From Paraburkholderia acidisoli (GTDB lineage: Bacteria; Pseudomonadota; Gammaproteobacteria; Burkholderiales; Burkholderiaceae), in the NCBI RefSeq assembly GCF_009789675.1, contig NZ_CP046915.1, positions 1,178,001-1,242,000 on the forward strand: a DNA stretch of 64,000 bases, given 5' to 3'. Positions 1-10,783 of this stretch are shown here, piece after piece. Under the pieces are notes generated by a model that saw nothing but the letters and a program-made list of their open reading frames with translations, searched no databases and was not told the DNA's origin. A program made the translations under genes and the position numbers. Numbering within the stretch: position 1 is the first letter of the stretch; every line of letters begins with the position of its first letter.

Positions 1-39
1 AGCAGGGGGTCGTCGGTTCGATCCCGTCATCCTCCACCA
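1..39 (+). tRNA. tRNA-Ala, 3' part (cut by window start)
   Basis: The window opens inside a tRNA. The bases visible are the 3' anticodon arm, the variable loop, a T-arm containing GGTTCGATCC and an acceptor end finishing in CCA at 37-39. The sequence and its place directly upstream of a 23S gene match the spacer tRNA-Ala of beta-proteobacterial rRNA operons. The anticodon itself lies outside the window; UGC is expected from the operon type but cannot be seen. Confidence 0.9.
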
Positions 40-137
40 ATCCTCAATGCCTAGTGTCCGGTTTGAACACAAGCCGGGTATTAAGCATTGGCGATTGAGC
101 CAGTCAGAGCGATGTGAGTAAAACCATATCGGCTGTC

Positions 138-149
138 GTTCTTTAACAA
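138..149 (+). promoter_or_regulatory. boxA-like antitermination element in the 16S-23S spacer
   Basis: The sequence GTTCTTTAACAA resembles the rRNA boxA consensus (TGCTCTTTAACA), which is bound in RNA by NusB/S10 for antitermination. It lies about 200 bp before the 23S gene, where the spacer boxA is normally found. The rest of the spacer (40-346) shows no gene. Confidence 0.6.
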
Positions 150-346
150 TCAGGAAGAAGTAGTAAAGAGATTCATCGGAAACACACTTAGAGATGGGTG
201 TGGAGTACGTGAATCAGGGTTGTGATTGTATCAATGTATTTTTAAGTGATCGAAAGATCGCCTTGAAATACGGCGCAACACGAATACTCAACCTGTAACG
301 CGTGACTCTCGCTGTGAGCAATCACACAGAGACACACCCGTTATAG

Positions 347-3214
<2,868 letters not shown>

Positions 3215-3268
3215 CTATAACAGGTGTGTGTCGGCAGCCGCCAGTGCGTCAGCACGAAAGGGTGCCCC

Positions 3269-3289
3269 ATCCTGCACAAGGTGCAGGAT
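3269..3289 (+). other. Perfect hairpin in the 23S-5S spacer
   Basis: ATCCTGCAC, a 3-base loop (AAG) and GTGCAGGAT form a perfect 9-bp stem in the roughly 200-bp spacer between 23S and 5S. It is probably part of the pre-rRNA processing structure. No tRNA was found in this spacer. Confidence 0.5.
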
Positions 3290-3415
3290 CTTGGAGAACA
3301 CATACGGTTGAGATCGTTGTTGTGCCTGAAACAACACAACCCCAATTCAGCAGCACCTCTTTACGCTTCTTCCCGATTGGCTGTGGCGCAGAAATGCGAC
3401 GCAGCAACCCGTCAT

Positions 3416-3530
3416 GCCTGATGACCATAGCGAGTTGGTCCCACCCCTTCCCATCCCGAACAGGACCGTGAAACAACTCCACGCCGATGATAGTGCGGAT
3501 TGCCCGTGTGAAAGTAGGTAATCGTCAGGC
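3416..3530 (+). rRNA. rrf: 5S ribosomal RNA
   Basis: The terminal segments GCCTGATGAC and GTCAGGC pair with one another. The interior carries the conserved CCCATCCCGAACAGG segment of loop B/C and GAAAGTAGGTAATCG near the 3' end. The length is about 115 nt. It is the last gene of the rRNA operon and is followed at once by a terminator. Confidence 0.95.
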
Positions 3531-3547
3531 TCCTCATGCTGTAAAGT

Positions 3548-3592
3548 CGAAACCCCGGTAACTCCGAAAGAGTGCCGGGGTTTCGGCGTTTA
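3548..3592 (+). terminator. Terminator-like hairpin after the 5S gene
   Basis: CGAAACCCCGG and CCGGGGTTTCG (3548-3585) form a strong GC-rich stem 18 bp after the 5S gene. The T-tract is interrupted (GCGTTTA). It is the first of two consecutive hairpins closing the rRNA operon. Confidence 0.7.
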
Positions 3593-3620
3593 CGCGTGCA
3601 GAAACAGCCGCACGCCAGAC

Positions 3621-3650
3621 AAAAAAGCCGCCGGTGAGGCGGCTTTTTGT
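3621..3650 (+). terminator. Intrinsic terminator of the rRNA operon
   Basis: AAAAAAGCCGCC, a 3-base loop and GGCGGCTTTTT form a textbook Rho-independent terminator with A- and T-tracts, so it may work in both directions. It backs up the hairpin at 3548. Confidence 0.88.
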
Positions 3651-3928
3651 ATTCACACGCCAATTCTTTCCGCGCAGATAAATCGCACTGAATTCAAATA
3701 CCTCACCGCACTGCCATTACGTTTGAATCGCGCTCACTCAGCGTTTCACTCCCGGCGTACCGCCTTCTGAGTCAACGTGCCGCATCGCACGCCCCCCATT
3801 CGATCCTGCGTCACTTGACATAAATCAGCCCATATTGGCCCGCGCCGCCCATCATGAACGAGGTGGCCCGCGTGCTCTCGAAGGTCGCACGCCGTGCCGA
3901 CTCATTTCCGGGAACGCTGGGAGGACGC

Positions 3929-4966
3929 ATGAAAGCACTGGTTTATCACGGTCCGGGTCGCATTACGGTCGAAACGCGCCCCATGCCTCAACTGCAGGAT
4001 GCGGGCGACGCGATCGTCAGACTCACGAAGACCACGATCTGCGGTACGGATCTACACATCATCAAAGGCGACGTGCCGAGCTGCACGTCCGGACGCATCC
4101 TCGGTCACGAAGGCGTAGGCGTGATTCACGAAGTGGCAAATGGCGTGAGCACGCTGAAGCCCGGCGATCGCGTGCTGATCTCATGCATTTCTAGCTGCAG
4201 ACAATGCCATTACTGCCGGCGTGGCATGTATTCGCACTGTCAAACCGGTGGCTGGATACTCGGCAATCGCATTGACGGCACGCAGGCCGAATACGTTCGC
4301 ATTCCCCATGCGCAAACGAGCCTCTACCGGCTTCCCGAAGGCCACGACGAAGCGGCGCTCGTCATGCTCTCCGACATCCTGCCCACGGGCTTCGAATGCG
4401 GTGTGCTCAACGGCAAGGTCGAACCGGGCAGCACAGTCGCCATCGTCGGTTCGGGGCCGATCGGGCTTGCGGCGCTGCTGACCGCGCAGTTCTACTCGCC
4501 CGCGCAAATCATCATGATCGATCTCGATGCGAACCGGCTCGAATGCGCGAAGCGTTTCGGCGCGACGGCATGCGTCGATTCGCGCGTATCCGATCCGCGA
4601 GAGTCGGTTATGGAATTGACCGATGGCGTCGGCGTAGATTGCGCCATCGAAGCGGTGGGCGTACCGGCGACGTTCGAGCTGTGCCAGCAACTCGTGGCGC
4701 CCGGCGGCACGATCGCGAACGTTGGTGTGCACGGGGCGCCAGCATCGCTCTTTCTCGACAAGCTCTGGGACCGCAACGTGACCATCACAACACGTCTCGT
4801 CGATACAGTCAGTACGCCCATGCTACTCAAAACGGTCTGCGCAGGTCGCGTCGATCCGGGCCGTCTGATCACGCACCGCTTCGCGTTCGAAGACGTACTC
4901 GAAGCGTACGAGACGTTCTCGCAGGCTTCGAGTACGCAAACGCTCAAGGTCCTCATCGAAATGTGA
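3929..4966 (+). CDS. Zinc-dependent alcohol dehydrogenase (MDR superfamily)
   Basis: A 345-residue medium-chain dehydrogenase/reductase that should oxidise a small alcohol with NAD(P). Catalytic zinc ligands are visible at C38 (ICGTD) and H60-E61 (LGHEG), with D151 as the likely fourth. The structural zinc lobe has C90, C93, C96 and C104. A Rossmann GSGPIG motif sits at about 175-180. The GGWILGNRIDGTQAEYVRIP segment resembles the secondary alcohol/isopropanol dehydrogenase branch, but the substrate is not determined by sequence. The start at 3929 is chosen because GGGAGG lies at 3919-3924; an upstream in-frame ATG at 3854 has no such site. A CBS-domain fragment follows 80 bp later. Confidence 0.9.
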   Translation: MKALVYHGPGRITVETRPMPQLQDAGDAIVRLTKTTICGTDLHIIKGDVPSCTSGRILGHEGVGVIHEVANGVSTLKPGDRVLISCISSCRQCHYCRRGMYSHCQTGGWILGNRIDGTQAEYVRIPHAQTSLYRLPEGHDEAALVMLSDILPTGFECGVLNGKVEPGSTVAIVGSGPIGLAALLTAQFYSPAQIIMIDLDANRLECAKRFGATACVDSRVSDPRESVMELTDGVGVDCAIEAVGVPATFELCQQLVAPGGTIANVGVHGAPASLFLDKLWDRNVTITTRLVDTVSTPMLLKTVCAGRVDPGRLITHRFAFEDVLEAYETFSQASSTQTLKVLIEM

Positions 4967-5045
4967 CCCGGGCACGATCGATCGAGGCCTCGGCAACACG
5001 GCCGGCCGCTCGCGAACGGAAGCGCCCGCGGACGCCGGCACACCC

Positions 5046-5186
5046 ATGGAGAAACTCATGCAAGCATCGGACATCATGACCACCGAAGTCATCAGCACGC
5101 GTCCTGATACGTCGGTATTCGAAGCGGCAACGCTGCTCGCCGAACATCACATTAGCGGTTACCCGGTGATCTTTGCGCAGATGTGA
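5046..5186 (+). pseudogene. Truncated CBS-domain protein remnant (46 codons)
   Basis: The reading frame starts MEKLMQASDIMTTEVISTR and continues PDTSVFEAATLLAEHHISGYPV, which is the first half of a classic CBS domain (DIMT…V…P…S…EA..L…ISG.PV). After PVI it changes to FAQM and a stop. CBS-domain proteins normally carry two complete domains (about 140-230 residues), so this is a 3'-truncated remnant. No continuation was recognised downstream before the terminator at 5244. The upstream GGACGCCGG could serve as a weak ribosome site, so a short peptide might still be made. Confidence 0.7.
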
Positions 5187-5243
5187 CACGGAGTGAGTTT
5201 GGTGACGTGCCAATCACGGCGCGCTACCTGAACGCTATTAACA

Positions 5244-5280
5244 GGCCGCTTTCTCAAAGAATGAGATGCGGCCGTTTTTA
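5244..5280 (+). terminator. Intrinsic terminator after the CBS remnant
   Basis: GGCCGC and GCGGCC flank an inner TCTCA/TGAGA stem, followed by GTTTTTA. It would end transcription from the alcohol dehydrogenase gene and insulate the PilZ gene downstream. Confidence 0.8.
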
Positions 5281-5520
5281 TTTGCCTGGTGTCATATTCG
5301 TCATGCCGAATTCATAAAGACTTACATGTCTTTTTTATTGCCCTTTGTTGACGAATAGATCTACGGTGCATCAAAAAACTGTTGCGCGAATGGCGATAAA
5401 GATTCTTCATACTTAGCCGATATGCAAGGTGCATGATTTATTTGCATACATGTAGTGCATGACGACGAATGCCGGCCTGCCGGCGAGCCCCTGAAGTGAT
5501 CGCCTTTCCTGTGAGCCTCT
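5281..5520. other. AT-richer intergenic region holding the PilZ gene promoter
   Basis: There is no coding potential here. It contains a weak AT hairpin (AAAGAC/GTCTTT at 5316-5333 followed by a T-run) and the sigma-28-like promoter annotated separately. The drop in GC against the neighbours fits a regulatory region. Confidence 0.5.
5397..5423 (+). promoter_or_regulatory. Sigma-28 (FliA) promoter for the PilZ gene
   Basis: TAAAGATT, an 11-nt spacer and GCCGATAT match the flagellar class III consensus TAAAGTTT-N11-GCCGATAA at all four core -35 bases and seven of eight -10 bases, with ideal spacing. The expected start site near 5430 leaves a leader of about 90 nt before the PilZ gene. FliA control is inferred from the motif and agrees with the function of the gene. 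Confidence 0.72.
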
Positions 5521-6399
5521 ATGTCTTTAGTCAAGCTTCAACCCGGGGATATCGAGTCGGATAGTCCCATTCCGTTTCCGATCTACGCAGCAGACGGAAA
5601 GTTGTTGCTTCAGGAAGGGCAGGTCGTTGCATCGGAAAGCTTGCTGGGCCGGCTTTACGACCTCGGGCACCGCAGGCTGCCCAGCTCACTGGAGGGTAAT
5701 GGCGCCTTGCTCGCCAGCGCCGCAGCGTCCCAAGATCCGGTAGCGGTTGCGGGAACGGCAAAGCCGTCCGGCGTAATCTCGTTGCCCGATCTCGCGCGCC
5801 GCGTGGATTTTTTTCACCTCACGCCCGCAGGCGGCTCGGGCACGATTCAGGTTGAACTGGTGGGCGTGGTGCGCGAAGAGGCCATCATCGTAAAAGGCCT
5901 GAATCCCGAGACCAAACTCGCGCTCGATCCGTTCAACGACTACGACGCCAAACTGCTCGCGGGCTGTCATCTTTCTTCGTTTTCGACACGGCTCACCGAT
6001 GGCGGCGAGGGCCCGTTCGGTTGTTTCTTTCTGACCTACCCGGAGAATCTCGCGCATTCGACGGTGCGCCGCTACCGACGCATCGTCACGTCGTTTCCAG
6101 CGAAGGTGCAATCGGGTGACTATTTGCGCGCCGCGGTCGATGTCACCGTGTCCAATATGAGCCTCGTTGGCGCGGGGGTGTCGTCGGACGTCGACTGCCT
6201 GAGCGTGGGACAGAACGCGCGTCTCGTGATGAATCTGCCCGTCGGCAATCATCTCCGGCCGGTGCTGGTCACGGTGGAAGTGCGAAACCGGCGCGAACGC
6301 GATGTGGGCTTTTTCTACGGCCTCGAATTCGTTCGTATGAGCGAAGAGGTGCGTCACGACATCAAGGACTTCGTGTTCGACAAGCTGTCGATGCTGTAA
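5521..6399 (+). CDS. PilZ-domain c-di-GMP receptor, YcgR/flagellar-brake type
   Basis: This 292-residue cytoplasmic protein has an N-terminal YcgR-like domain (about 90-180) and a C-terminal PilZ domain (about 182-290). The PilZ domain shows both c-di-GMP ligand motifs: RRYRR at 183-187 and NMSLVGAG at 212-219. The first 45 residues (KLQPGDIESDSPIPFPIYAADG) resemble a lead segment also seen in some HD-GYP proteins. Such proteins slow or redirect the flagellar motor when c-di-GMP rises. The FliA-type promoter upstream agrees with a motility role. The start ATG follows a weak ribosome site (CCTGTGAGCCT). Motor binding is inferred from the family. Confidence 0.88.
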   Translation: MSLVKLQPGDIESDSPIPFPIYAADGKLLLQEGQVVASESLLGRLYDLGHRRLPSSLEGNGALLASAAASQDPVAVAGTAKPSGVISLPDLARRVDFFHLTPAGGSGTIQVELVGVVREEAIIVKGLNPETKLALDPFNDYDAKLLAGCHLSSFSTRLTDGGEGPFGCFFLTYPENLAHSTVRRYRRIVTSFPAKVQSGDYLRAAVDVTVSNMSLVGAGVSSDVDCLSVGQNARLVMNLPVGNHLRPVLVTVEVRNRRERDVGFFYGLEFVRMSEEVRHDIKDFVFDKLSML

Positions 6400-6523
6400 C
6401 GCGCCACCTTCATCGCCATTCGACTGATTATTGGCAAGTCATCGCAAAGCGGGACGCAGCGGCTGCCTGATTGGCCATGCTAAGGTGCGTGGCGAATGAG
6501 CCAGCAAAGGGCAAGGAGGTCGG

Positions 6524-6745
6524 ATGAATCGTATTTTCATGTCGCGCGAAGACGCGATTCGCCTCGTGCTCGAAGCGTACGACGCCGCGTCCGGCAATCG
6601 TTCCGCCACGCTGTTCCGGTCGGTGGGCGAGATATCCGGGCGGGTGGACGCGCTGGGCCGCTTGCTGCTCGACATCCGCGCCGGGCGCCTCGACGAGTTT
6701 CAGTTCGAAACCGACAAGTCCCAGCGCATCTTCATCAAGAACTAG
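6524..6745 (+). CDS. Conserved small protein of unknown function (73 aa)
   Basis: The product is a soluble, acidic-to-neutral 73-residue protein (MNRIFMSREDAIRLVLEAYDAASG…). It has no signal peptide, membrane segment or recognised motif. A near-perfect ribosome site (AAGGAGG, 6509-6515) lies eight bases before the ATG, so translation is likely. It stands alone between the PilZ gene and the convergent TAXI gene. No function can be assigned. Confidence 0.7.
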   Translation: MNRIFMSREDAIRLVLEAYDAASGNRSATLFRSVGEISGRVDALGRLLLDIRAGRLDEFQFETDKSQRIFIKN

Positions 6746-6775
6746 TCCATGCCCGCGCAACGCCAGTGAGTTCGC

Positions 6776-7876
6776 TCACTTGCCGCACAGCAGCAGCAGG
6801 CGCTCCTGATCCGAACACGGCCTTCCCGTGACCTTTTGCGTGTTGGCCGCGGCAGCTTGAGGCGCGGCAGTGCCGCCGTTGGCCCGCATTGCCGTGCGCT
6901 GGGCCATGCACGCCCTGAGATGCCGTTCAACCGGCGGATAGTACTTCCACCCCTTACCGAGCGCGGGCAGATCGAGCTTGACCTGTTTCCATTTCGGGTG
7001 ACCGTGTTCCTGCAGATTGTCGAAGTTCGTGCACAGCGAGTCGGCGAAGCGATTCAAATTGCCCACTGTGTCGCGCAAGTTGTAGTCATAGGTCACGAGA
7101 AACGCCTTGACCGTCCAGGTGGGCACGTCTTCCTTCAACCAGTTCGGATAGCTCGAGACGCGGATCGTTGCCGGGAAGTAAGTCTGTTTCGCGCGCGCGG
7201 TTTCGGGCGCATTCGGATCGACGCGCAGAAAGCGGATCTGCCGCAGCAGGTCGGGATTCATGTCGGTGAACAGCTTCGCGGGCTGCCCGGCGACGATAAT
7301 CGCCACGTCGATCTTCTTGACGATGAGCGCCGCGAGCGCGTCTTCGTTGCTGAGATGCTGCGCGTTCTGTTCGGGAATCGGCTGATTGAACATCAGGCGA
7401 TAGAGCGTCGTGGCCGATTGCGCCGTGCCGCTGCCGATCAAGCCCACGCTGATCGTTTTGTCCTTGATCTCGTTGATCGTTTTCATCGGCGAATCATTCC
7501 GTACGACGAAATAAATTTCCTCGTCGTAAAGCGGCATGATGAGCCGTAGCGGGCGAATCGTCGTGCCGGCATCCGCGTTGCCGGAATTGGCCATGTCCAC
7601 ATAGGCCTGGTAGACGTCCGACTGCACGAGCGCGAGCTTCACGCCGGGTTCGTAGCGCATGCGCTGGACGTTTTCCGCCGAGCCTTTGGAGGGCAGCACG
7701 TCGAGCGCGATGCCGGCCGGTTGCGCGACCCACTTCGACAGGTCTTGCCCGATCTGGATATAGGTACCGCGTTCGGGGCCGGTGGTGATCTTGTAGTGCG
7801 CGTCGTCGGCAACTGCGAGCGTCGTGAAGAGCAGGGCGATTAATCCCGTCAATCCCGCCAGTATCGTTTTCAGCAT
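6776..7876 (-). CDS. TAXI-family TRAP transporter solute-binding protein
   Basis: A 366-residue secreted binding protein with a clear signal peptide (MLKTILAGLTGLIALLFTTLAVADD). The mature start (HYKITTGPERGTYIQIGQDLS) is the hallmark of the TAXI family. Later segments include GSAENVQRMRYEPGVKLALVQSDV and SVGLIGSGTAQSA. TAXI proteins deliver small carboxylates or glutamate-like ligands to a DctM-type permease, but no permease gene is nearby, so its partner is unknown. The start at 7876 is preferred over 8089 because it exposes the signal peptide and has GGGAGAG upstream. It lies 73 bp after the zinc-ribbon gene, probably in one transcript. The C-terminus (CSDQERLLLLCGK) extends past the usual family end. 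Confidence 0.88.
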   Translation of the reverse strand: MLKTILAGLTGLIALLFTTLAVADDAHYKITTGPERGTYIQIGQDLSKWVAQPAGIALDVLPSKGSAENVQRMRYEPGVKLALVQSDVYQAYVDMANSGNADAGTTIRPLRLIMPLYDEEIYFVVRNDSPMKTINEIKDKTISVGLIGSGTAQSATTLYRLMFNQPIPEQNAQHLSNEDALAALIVKKIDVAIIVAGQPAKLFTDMNPDLLRQIRFLRVDPNAPETARAKQTYFPATIRVSSYPNWLKEDVPTWTVKAFLVTYDYNLRDTVGNLNRFADSLCTNFDNLQEHGHPKWKQVKLDLPALGKGWKYYPPVERHLRACMAQRTAMRANGGTAAPQAAAANTQKVTGRPCSDQERLLLLCGK

Positions 7877-7949
7877 GGTCTCTCTCCCGCTTTGGATGGG
7901 ATGTGCGGCAGGCTTCAATGTGCAGCTTCGCGATTCTCTGGATTCCTGA

Positions 7950-8948
7950 TCAATGCGCGGGTTGCGCGGGCGCGTTCCGCCACCCTGACTGCACGATCGC
8001 GCGCTGCTGGGCCTCGACGCTGTTGTCACCGCTGGCCGGACCGGCCGTGCCGGGAGCGGCGCGGGTCGCGACGACCGCTGGCGCGGCACCGCTCGGCGCA
8101 GTCGGAGCCGTGCCCGGCTTCTGCGCGGCCAGCGGCGTCCATCCCGTCTGCAAAATCGCGCGCTCCATCAAGGACTGCGCCTGCGCGCTGCTCGAATCGA
8201 TTGCGAGCGCATCCGACGCTTGTTGCTGCACGCACGCCCACGCATGCTGCGTGGCGCATTGATCCGCATTTCGCAGCGCGGTGTCGCGCCGTTGCGTGCG
8301 GGCGGCGATGTCGCGCTGGATGGCGTGCGCGTCGTCGTTGTCGGCTTCGTGCGCGAGCGCGGCATTGTTGGCGGCAATGGCGCCGGCGAGATTGTTTTCG
8401 GCGAGGCTCGCCCGCGCGGCGCGCAAGCTGCTGGGCACGTCGGTAAACGCCGGCGTGGCGGATTTCGCGGCCGTATCGGTCGCAGCCGGGGGCGTGTCGG
8501 GCTGATGGCGGCCCAGAAAAGCCGAGATGGCGCCGCCGGTCGAATGCGCTCGGTCGTCCGGGCCGCCGTTGCCGCCGATCAGCAGATGCGCGGCCACGGC
8601 GATCGCGAGCACGAACGCCACCAGCAAGATGCCCTTCGTGTAGATGCGCCGGCCCGTGGGCCATGTCTGCGCACCGGCGTCGTACGGCCCGTGCTGGAAG
8701 TCCGGTTGCACCGAAGGGTGGTCGGGGTCGGGCATGCGGTGCGCCGCGGGTTTCGTGGCCGCGGGCGAAGGCGGCGGCGTGGGCCCGAGCGGACCCAGCG
8801 CGATTTTCGCGTGCGGGTCGAGCGCTACCGTTTCGAGCGGTCGATTCGTGCCGCAGTACGGGCAGAAGTCGACGACCTGATAGAGCACGCCGCCACAGCG
8901 CTTGCAGGCGGCGGGGAAACTCTGGTCACGAATAGTCTGAGCGGACAT
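7950..8948 (-). CDS. Zinc-ribbon, single-pass membrane protein of unknown function
   Basis: The 332-residue product begins with a zinc ribbon (C14-K-R-C17 … C26-P-Y-C29). A Pro/Ala-rich linker follows, then one transmembrane helix (ILLVAFVLAIAVAAHLLIGG, about 112-131) and an Ala-rich helical C-terminal part. That part contains two similar segments, ERAILQTGWTPLAAQ and QRAIVQSGWRNAPAQ. The layout suggests a cytoplasmic zinc ribbon and a periplasmic helical, perhaps TPR-like, region. The start at 8948 places the ribbon at the extreme N-terminus. It is upstream of and co-directional with the TAXI gene. No function is known. Confidence 0.75.
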   Translation of the reverse strand: MSAQTIRDQSFPAACKRCGGVLYQVVDFCPYCGTNRPLETVALDPHAKIALGPLGPTPPPSPAATKPAAHRMPDPDHPSVQPDFQHGPYDAGAQTWPTGRRIYTKGILLVAFVLAIAVAAHLLIGGNGGPDDRAHSTGGAISAFLGRHQPDTPPAATDTAAKSATPAFTDVPSSLRAARASLAENNLAGAIAANNAALAHEADNDDAHAIQRDIAARTQRRDTALRNADQCATQHAWACVQQQASDALAIDSSSAQAQSLMERAILQTGWTPLAAQKPGTAPTAPSGAAPAVVATRAAPGTAGPASGDNSVEAQQRAIVQSGWRNAPAQPAH

Positions 8949-9352
8949 GTTGACCCACCGTGATGGCGATGCCATTTCGACATGCTCAGGGATCGTTGTT
9001 GAAGCGGTCGGCTAAGACTCGCGGAACTCACGATCGACATGCGCAGGAAAGCGGCCGGGCCAGACCGAACGCAGCCGCTGGAAGAAAATATGGGTACTTT
9101 CCAACGGCGCGTCAATCGCCGTTGTTACCTACCGCACATAAGCGCAGCCGCATCGTGCGCCCGCATGAGCGGATCGCGGCCGTTTTTGCAGCCCATGCGT
9201 GTTTCGCGCTGCGGGCGCTGACGATCCCGCGTAAACCCTGATTCGCCGAAATTTATTCAACCGTTCTGGAATAAACGCTCGCTTACGTTGTTTGCGGGCT
9301 ATCACGGCAATTGCCAATTGCCGTCGGCACTCTTTCATCGGCGAGCCTGGAA
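8949..9352. other. Divergent intergenic region with two perfect inverted repeats
   Basis: No convincing gene lies between the zinc-ribbon gene (minus) and the cytochrome gene (plus). Two perfect inverted repeats occur. CAACGGCG-N7-CGCCGTTG is at 9102-9124. ACGGCAATT-GCC-AATTGCCGT is at 9304-9324, only 28 bp before the cytochrome ATG. Either may be an operator or an RNA hairpin. Short ORFs here (for example 9039-9221) have no recognisable features. Confidence 0.5.
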
Positions 9353-9946
9353 ATGAGTCGAACGACCATTCAACCTGTTTGGGTACGTATCACGCACTGG
9401 ATCAATGCGCTTGCGGTGGTGATGATGGTGATGAGCGGATGGCAGATTTACGATGCCTCGCCCATTTTTCCGCGCATCCAGTTTCCCGCGTCGATCACAC
9501 TGGGCGGATGGCTTGGCGGCGCGCTGCAATGGCACTTCGCGTTCATGTGGCTGCTGGTCGCGAACTTTCTCGTCTATCTCGCGCTGAATATCGTCTCCCG
9601 ACGCCTGTGGCGAAAGTTTCTGCCCGTGAGTCCCGCGGCCGTGGCGCGCGATCTCGTCGCCGCGCTGCGCGGCAAGCTCGGTCACGACGATCTCTCGCGC
9701 TACAACGCGGTGCAAAAGTTCGCGTACCTCGTTGTCATCGTCGACATCGCCCTTGTGATTCTCTCTGGGCTCGCGGTCTGGAAATCGGTGCAATTTCCTT
9801 TGTTGCGCACGCTGATGGGCGGTTACGACAACGCGCGCGTCGTGCACTTCTTTGCCATGAGCGTGCTCGTGGCGTTCTTCGTCGTGCACGTCGTCATGGT
9901 CGCGCTCGTGCCGCGCTCGCTGCTCCTCATGATTCGCGGACGGTAA
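9353..9946 (+). CDS. Membrane cytochrome b (cytochrome b561/b6-like domain)
   Basis: A 197-residue integral membrane protein with four hydrophobic segments and histidines placed as heme b ligands (RITHWINAL near residue 14, LQWHFAFMW near 65, RVVHFFAM near 163, VVHVVMVAL near 178). It is probably the membrane electron-transfer partner of the molybdoenzyme encoded 5 bp downstream, linking it to the quinone pool. The start at 9353 (MSRTTIQPVWVRITHW) fits the family; an ATG at 9311 would add 14 residues with no homology. The ribosome site is weak. Confidence 0.85.
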   Translation: MSRTTIQPVWVRITHWINALAVVMMVMSGWQIYDASPIFPRIQFPASITLGGWLGGALQWHFAFMWLLVANFLVYLALNIVSRRLWRKFLPVSPAAVARDLVAALRGKLGHDDLSRYNAVQKFAYLVVIVDIALVILSGLAVWKSVQFPLLRTLMGGYDNARVVHFFAMSVLVAFFVVHVVMVALVPRSLLLMIRGR

Positions 9947-9951
9947 TCGAC

Positions 9952-10737
9952 ATGAGTCTGTTCAAGAAGAAGCCCAGTGATTTTCTGCTCACGCATGGCG
10001 ATTCGATCATCAAGGACGCACAGCGCGAATTGAAGAATCCCGCGCGCCGTCTGCTCGGCAAACGGCTTCTCACGCTCGGCGGCATCGCGATGCTGTCGGG
10101 CTGCGATCTGTCGAACGATAAATCGGTCGATTCGGCTTTGCGGCAGATTTCGTTTTTCAACGATCGCGTGCAAGGGCTGCTATTCGATCCGAACGAGATG
10201 GCGCCCACCTATCCCGAGTCGATGATCACGCGGCCGTTTCCGTTCAATGCGTTCTACGACATCGACGATGTGCCCGAAGTGGACGCCGCGACCTACAAGC
10301 TGCAGGTGAGCGGGCTCGCGAAGGGCAAGCAGACGTGGACGCTCGACGAATTGCGCGCGCTGCCGCAGGAAAGCCAGATCACGCGGCATATCTGCATTGA
10401 AGGCTGGAGCGCGATCGGGCATTGGGGCGGCGTGCGTTTCTCCGACTTCCTGCGCCGCGCGGGCGCCGATACGAGCGCGAAATACGTTTCGCTGCATTGC
10501 GCCGACAACTACTGGACCAGCATTGACATGCCCACGGCGCTGCACGCGCAGACGCTGCTCACGCTCACCTACGACGGCGACGTCTTGCCGCCCAAGTACG
10601 GCTTCCCGATGAAGCTGCGCATGCCGACCAAGCTCGGCTACAAAAATCCGAAACATATCGTCGCTATTTCGGTGACGAACACGTATCCCGGTGGTTATTG
10701 GGAGAACCAGGGCTACAACTGGTTCGGCGGTTCCTGA
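9952..10737 (+). CDS. Sulfite-oxidase-type molybdopterin-dependent oxidoreductase
   Basis: A 261-residue catalytic subunit of the sulfite oxidase fold. C148 in RHICIEGWSAIGHWGG is the expected Mo-ligating cysteine. The C-terminal KLGYKNPKHIVAI and GGYWENQGYNWFGG segments are typical of the family. The N-terminus has a twin-arginine pair (ARRLLGKRLL, R32-R33), a hydrophobic stretch and a lipobox-like LSGC (C51), suggesting Tat export and possible lipid anchoring. MsrP methionine-sulfoxide reductases are relatives, but the partner here is a b561-like protein rather than an MsrQ-type protein, so the substrate stays open. It lies 5 bp after the cytochrome gene. Confidence 0.87.
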   Translation: MSLFKKKPSDFLLTHGDSIIKDAQRELKNPARRLLGKRLLTLGGIAMLSGCDLSNDKSVDSALRQISFFNDRVQGLLFDPNEMAPTYPESMITRPFPFNAFYDIDDVPEVDAATYKLQVSGLAKGKQTWTLDELRALPQESQITRHICIEGWSAIGHWGGVRFSDFLRRAGADTSAKYVSLHCADNYWTSIDMPTALHAQTLLTLTYDGDVLPPKYGFPMKLRMPTKLGYKNPKHIVAISVTNTYPGGYWENQGYNWFGGS

Positions 10738-10783
10738 AGTGCATCCGGTTTTTTTCCAGTTCAACTCACTCAACGGAGCATCC

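Noticed and set aside
5316..5340. Second terminator before the PilZ gene (AAAGAC/GTCTTT followed by T-run)
   Set aside because: The stem is short and AT-rich, and the strong terminator at 5244 already ends the upstream transcript.
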